A stretch of 17,313 bases of DNA from DASRCB01 sp035653295 (lineage in GTDB: Bacteria; Acidobacteriota; Terriglobia; Bryobacterales; Bryobacteraceae), in the NCBI GenBank assembly GCA_035653295.1, contig DASRCB010000200.1:1-17313 (forward strand). Reading direction: 5' to 3'. Both the position numbers and the translations under genes were made by a program. Numbering within the stretch: position 1 is the stretch's first letter; every line of letters begins with the position of its first letter. This document shows positions 15,317-17,313 of the stretch, piece after piece. Under the pieces are notes generated by a model. The model saw nothing but the letters and a program-made list of their open reading frames with translations, did not search any database and had not been told where the DNA came from.

Positions 15317-15343
15317 GCGGCCGCGTCGGACGAGCGCGGCCGC
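15317..15343. terminator. GC hairpin between convergent genes, probable bidirectional terminator
   Basis: Arms GCGGCCGCG (15317-15325) and CGCGGCCGC (15335-15343) form a perfect 9-bp stem with a 9-base loop, two bases after the lipoprotein stop and eight bases before the end of the convergent membrane gene. It is followed by GGGTTCCTTC on the plus strand and CTTTACC on the minus strand, so the T-runs are poor. Position supports termination in both directions. Confidence 0.6.
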
Positions 15344-15351
15344 GGGTTCCT

Positions 15352-16104
15352 TCAGGGGCGCTCGGCGGAATGCTGTCCGGCGGAAGCAGAACTGTCCAGA
15401 CCGAGGCGACCTTGAAGCCGAAGGGGGGCCCGGTGCTCTCCGGTCCTCTTCAGCAGCTGCGACCAGAGGATGAAGAGCATGCCGGACCCAAGTGTGAGGA
15501 CAGCGTTGCTGGCCTCGGTTCCTCTTCCTGCCGCGGCGACGTTCTGCCACATCATCACGGTTGAGATGAGCAGCAGGTACGCTGCGAACAGAAAAGAGTG
15601 CCGCACCAGGTTCGGCTGGAACATGACCGGAGAAACGGCGACCGAACGAGCGACGAGCACCAGATAAACAGCGAGCAAGGAGGTGATCAGCCGCTTGGCG
15701 GCAATGGTGAGGGGCAGCCACTTGGTCGCGTCAGGGTCGACAACAATCGCGTGGGCTTCAATGAAGGCCGAGACCAGCGCGATGAGCAGCGCCACCTGAG
15801 CCAGGAACATCAGCCGTGTCCGCCGAAACATGCCGTGGTACAGCGGGTGATGGGACGGAATACGATGGACGATCTCCCAGGTCGCTCCGGCGAGCGCGGC
15901 AAGGGCAACGGGTTCGCTAAAAACCCAGAACCAGCCGCTCGCTGTCGGTTGACTTCGGAGCGCGACCAGGACACCGGCGCGCAGCAGATCGACCACGAGG
16001 ACGAGCGCAAAAAACCGGTATTCGCGCGAGGCCAGCGAAAAGACGCGAGCCAGTGCAGCGAGCTGACCAGCGATTAGAAAAGCCCAGAGTAGATGCGAAA
16101 GCAC
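15352..16104 (-). CDS. Seven-TM membrane protein of unknown function
   Basis: 250 residues from a GTG start (MLSHLLWAFLIAGQLAAL). Hydrophobic helices are visible at about 5-25, 31-49, 57-79, 97-121, 134-156, 167-189 and 199-217, with a polar C-terminal tail of some 30 residues. The second helix carries acidic and basic residues (VVDLLRAGV), and RIPSHHPLYHGMFRRTR forms a His/Arg-rich loop. I do not recognise the family; the layout is that of small sensory or transport-like seven-helix proteins, but no signalling domain is attached. No clear ribosome binding site precedes the GTG, and no ATG lies nearby in frame, so the start is the least certain point. Confidence 0.72.
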   Translation of the reverse strand: MLSHLLWAFLIAGQLAALARVFSLASREYRFFALVLVVDLLRAGVLVALRSQPTASGWFWVFSEPVALAALAGATWEIVHRIPSHHPLYHGMFRRTRLMFLAQVALLIALVSAFIEAHAIVVDPDATKWLPLTIAAKRLITSLLAVYLVLVARSVAVSPVMFQPNLVRHSFLFAAYLLLISTVMMWQNVAAAGRGTEASNAVLTLGSGMLFILWSQLLKRTGEHRAPLRLQGRLGLDSSASAGQHSAERP

Positions 16105-16127
16105 AACAGAGCTAGCCGTACTATGCC

Positions 16128-16154
16128 TCGGCAGGATAACACGAGGTCTGCCGA
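16128..16154. repeat. Inverted repeat upstream of the seven-TM gene
   Basis: TCGGCAG (16128-16134) and CTGCCGA (16148-16154) are perfect 7-base arms around 13 bases. It lies between the small peptide gene and the seven-TM gene, both on the minus strand, so it could be an operator or a weak terminator; nothing else supports either. Confidence 0.35.
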
Positions 16155-16187
16155 TTACTCAAGCGGCTTTTGCTGTTGCGGCACCGA

Positions 16188-16328
16188 TCATTTGGTGGGC
16201 GGTTTGGTGGGCGGGGACTTGCAGGGAAGACAGGGCGGCGTGGGCACATCGTTGAGCGTCGGCAGACCTGTTCCGGCGCCCGCTGCGAGGATGACTGCCA
16301 TCCAGGCGATTCGGGTAAGTTGGTGCAT
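16188..16328 (-). CDS. Tiny secreted proline-rich CxxC peptide
   Basis: 46 residues: a signal peptide-like start MHQLTRIAWMAVILAAGAG, then a short tail LPTLNDVPTPPCLPCKSPPTKPPTK... with a CLPC pair and Pro/Lys/Thr repeats. A near-consensus ribosome binding site AAGGAG lies five bases before the ATG (16328), one of the best in the window, which is the main reason to call it a gene. The mature part would be only 25-28 residues. Possible roles for the CxxC pair are metal binding or a disulfide; no family is recognised. Upstream, 60 bases away, is a 14-base perfect palindrome. Confidence 0.6.
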   Translation of the reverse strand: MHQLTRIAWMAVILAAGAGTGLPTLNDVPTPPCLPCKSPPTKPPTK

Positions 16329-16387
16329 GGAATCTCCTTCTTTGTGTTTCACACCACGGCGAAGGCGCAGTGTTCCTAGCAATCGTA

Positions 16388-16401
16388 CCCCCTGCAGGGG
16401 G
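16388..16401. promoter_or_regulatory. Perfect 14-base palindrome between the oxidoreductase and the small peptide gene
   Basis: CCCCCTGCAGGGGG is fully self-complementary. It lies downstream of the oxidoreductase stop and 60 bases upstream of the small peptide ATG. It could be an operator or the stem of a terminator for the oxidoreductase (5-bp stem, TGCA loop), though no T-run follows. Function is not established. Confidence 0.3.
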
Positions 16402-16486
16402 CGCCTGGGGGTCAGAGAATTCCGGATTTATCTGGTCAGTCCGAGCGCGGATTGCCGGCCTGAAATGAGGATTTAGAGCGGGCGAT

Positions 16487-17313
16487 TTACAGGGGCAGGG
16501 CTTCCAGGCGAACGGGATCGAAGCGGATGCGGCGCTTCTGTTCGTAAGATTCCACGGCGAGCAACGGGCCCAGAATGGAGATGCTGGCCAGCTCGACATC
16601 GGCATTGGGCCGTTTTCGGCTGCGGACGCAGTCAAGGAAATTACGGACGTGGTCATCCGTAATATCGCCGGGAATCTTATTCGTGACCGGCTGGGCGTGG
16701 CGCTCGGCCGGGGTGAACTCGTAACGCTGGCGGTTGACGAAAAGGGCGCCGTGCTCGCCGTGGAAGGTCATCCCGTACTCGGCAGGCGACGTGTATGCGT
16801 TGGACTGGAACAGTACCGTGAAACCGTCATACTCGAACAGCGCGTTGCAGGTGTCCGGCGCGGTGCGACCATCGTGACGGTCGTAGAAGATTCCGGCGGC
16901 GGAGACGACCGAAGCGGGCGCACGCTCGCCGATGAACATATGTACCGTGTCCAGCCAGTGATGGCCGAAGTCGGTCATCTTACCGCCGTTGAAGTCGAGA
17001 AAAGCGCGGAAGTCGAGGTACTGGCCGGGATTCCAGTCGCGGTATCGCACCGGCCCGAGAAAGCGATTCCAGTCGAGATCGTCGGGCCTGGCGGCGGGTT
17101 CGGTGGGGAGCGGTTTGGGGATCCCGGTATGCCAGACGGCGTCAATGTGGCTGATGCGGCCGATGGCGCCCGAGGCGAAAAAGCGCTCTTTGGCCTCCAG
17201 GTAAATTCGGCCGGAGCGCTGCTGCATACCGACCTGGCAGACGCGCCCGTTCACGCGCGCGGCGCGCACCATCTCCGGCGCTTCGTCGCGGGTGCGGCAG
17301 AGGGGCTTCTCGG
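16487..17313 (-). CDS. Gfo/Idh/MocA family NAD(P)-dependent oxidoreductase, 5' end beyond window
   Basis: The last 274 codons of a Gfo/Idh/MocA protein; these use NAD(P) to oxidise or reduce sugars, inositols or related polyols. The reading frame stays open to the window edge and begins with EKPLCRTRDEAPEMV, containing the family's EKPL motif, so the Met at 17272 is internal and not the start. The Rossmann nucleotide-binding part lies outside the window. The C-terminal domain shows GRISHIDAVWHTGIPKP, LDWNRFLGP, GGKMTDFGHHWLDTVHMF (the conserved GG..xDxG.H..D block) and a terminal DDHVRNFLDCVRSRKRPNAD block typical of the family. Substrate cannot be read. The gene is not obviously linked to the neighbours in the window. 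Confidence 0.93.
   Translation of the reverse strand, partial: EKPLCRTRDEAPEMVRAARVNGRVCQVGMQQRSGRIYLEAKERFFASGAIGRISHIDAVWHTGIPKPLPTEPAARPDDLDWNRFLGPVRYRDWNPGQYLDFRAFLDFNGGKMTDFGHHWLDTVHMFIGERAPASVVSAAGIFYDRHDGRTAPDTCNALFEYDGFTVLFQSNAYTSPAEYGMTFHGEHGALFVNRQRYEFTPAERHAQPVTNKIPGDITDDHVRNFLDCVRSRKRPNADVELASISILGPLLAVESYEQKRRIRFDPVRLEALPL

Noticed and set aside
17270..17272. ATG as start of the oxidoreductase
   Set aside because: The frame is open to the window edge and the upstream codons read EKPLCRTRDEAPE, the conserved family motif, so this Met is internal.

Overview
The window is high-GC, densely coded bacterial DNA with short intergenic gaps and several non-ATG starts. Its gene content (a secreted TPR protein, a Tat-exported GH30 glycosidase, a Gfo/Idh/MocA oxidoreductase, a SpoIID protein with a peptidase-like tail, small GC hairpin repeats) suggests a soil-type Acidobacteriota of the Solibacteres/Bryobacter kind. 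That placement is an inference from gene style; no rRNA or marker gene is present.

Layout. 1-2620 (minus): a compact run purS -> lactate permease -> Nramp-like transporter (cut by the left edge), with gaps of 9 and 18 bases. 2674/2707-4899 (plus): an exported cell-wall protein joining a penicillin-binding transpeptidase domain, a SpoIID domain and a HExxH metallopeptidase-like domain. 4832-11114 (minus), converging on it: an apparent operon of a DUF1175/YfaT-like protein with NlpC/P60-like catalytic residues, a 1547-residue alpha-2-macroglobulin with an intact CTEQ thioester site, and a six-TM membrane protein coupled by an ATGA overlap. 11129-12523 (minus): the GH30 glycosidase. 12584-13798 (plus): a secreted zinc-dependent phospholipase C family protein. 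13799-13952: a short region of small three-base-loop hairpins. 13953-14894 (minus): the TPR protein. 14977-15315 (plus): a small lipoprotein, converging across a perfect GC hairpin on a seven-TM membrane protein (15352-16104, minus). 16188-16328 (minus): a tiny secreted CxxC peptide with a consensus ribosome binding site. 16487-17313 (minus): the C-terminal part of a Gfo/Idh/MocA oxidoreductase running off the right edge. There is no gene-free stretch longer than 300 bases and no RNA gene was recognised.

The part most likely to be a system is 2.7-11.1 kb. Bacterial alpha-2-macroglobulins are thought to trap proteases that get past the outer envelope, and in Proteobacteria they sit beside either a peptidoglycan synthase (PbpC) or the yfaT/yfaQ/yfaA/yfaP group. 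Here a thioester-bearing A2M has a YfaT-like partner and faces a single protein that combines a transpeptidase, a peptidoglycan-cleaving SpoIID domain and a peptidase-like domain. This reads as an envelope repair/defence module, but the functional link is inferred from position. A second recurring signal is a family of short hairpins with three-base loops, one pair of which lies inside the 5' coding part of the YfaT-like gene and another of which carries the stop codon of the phospholipase gene.
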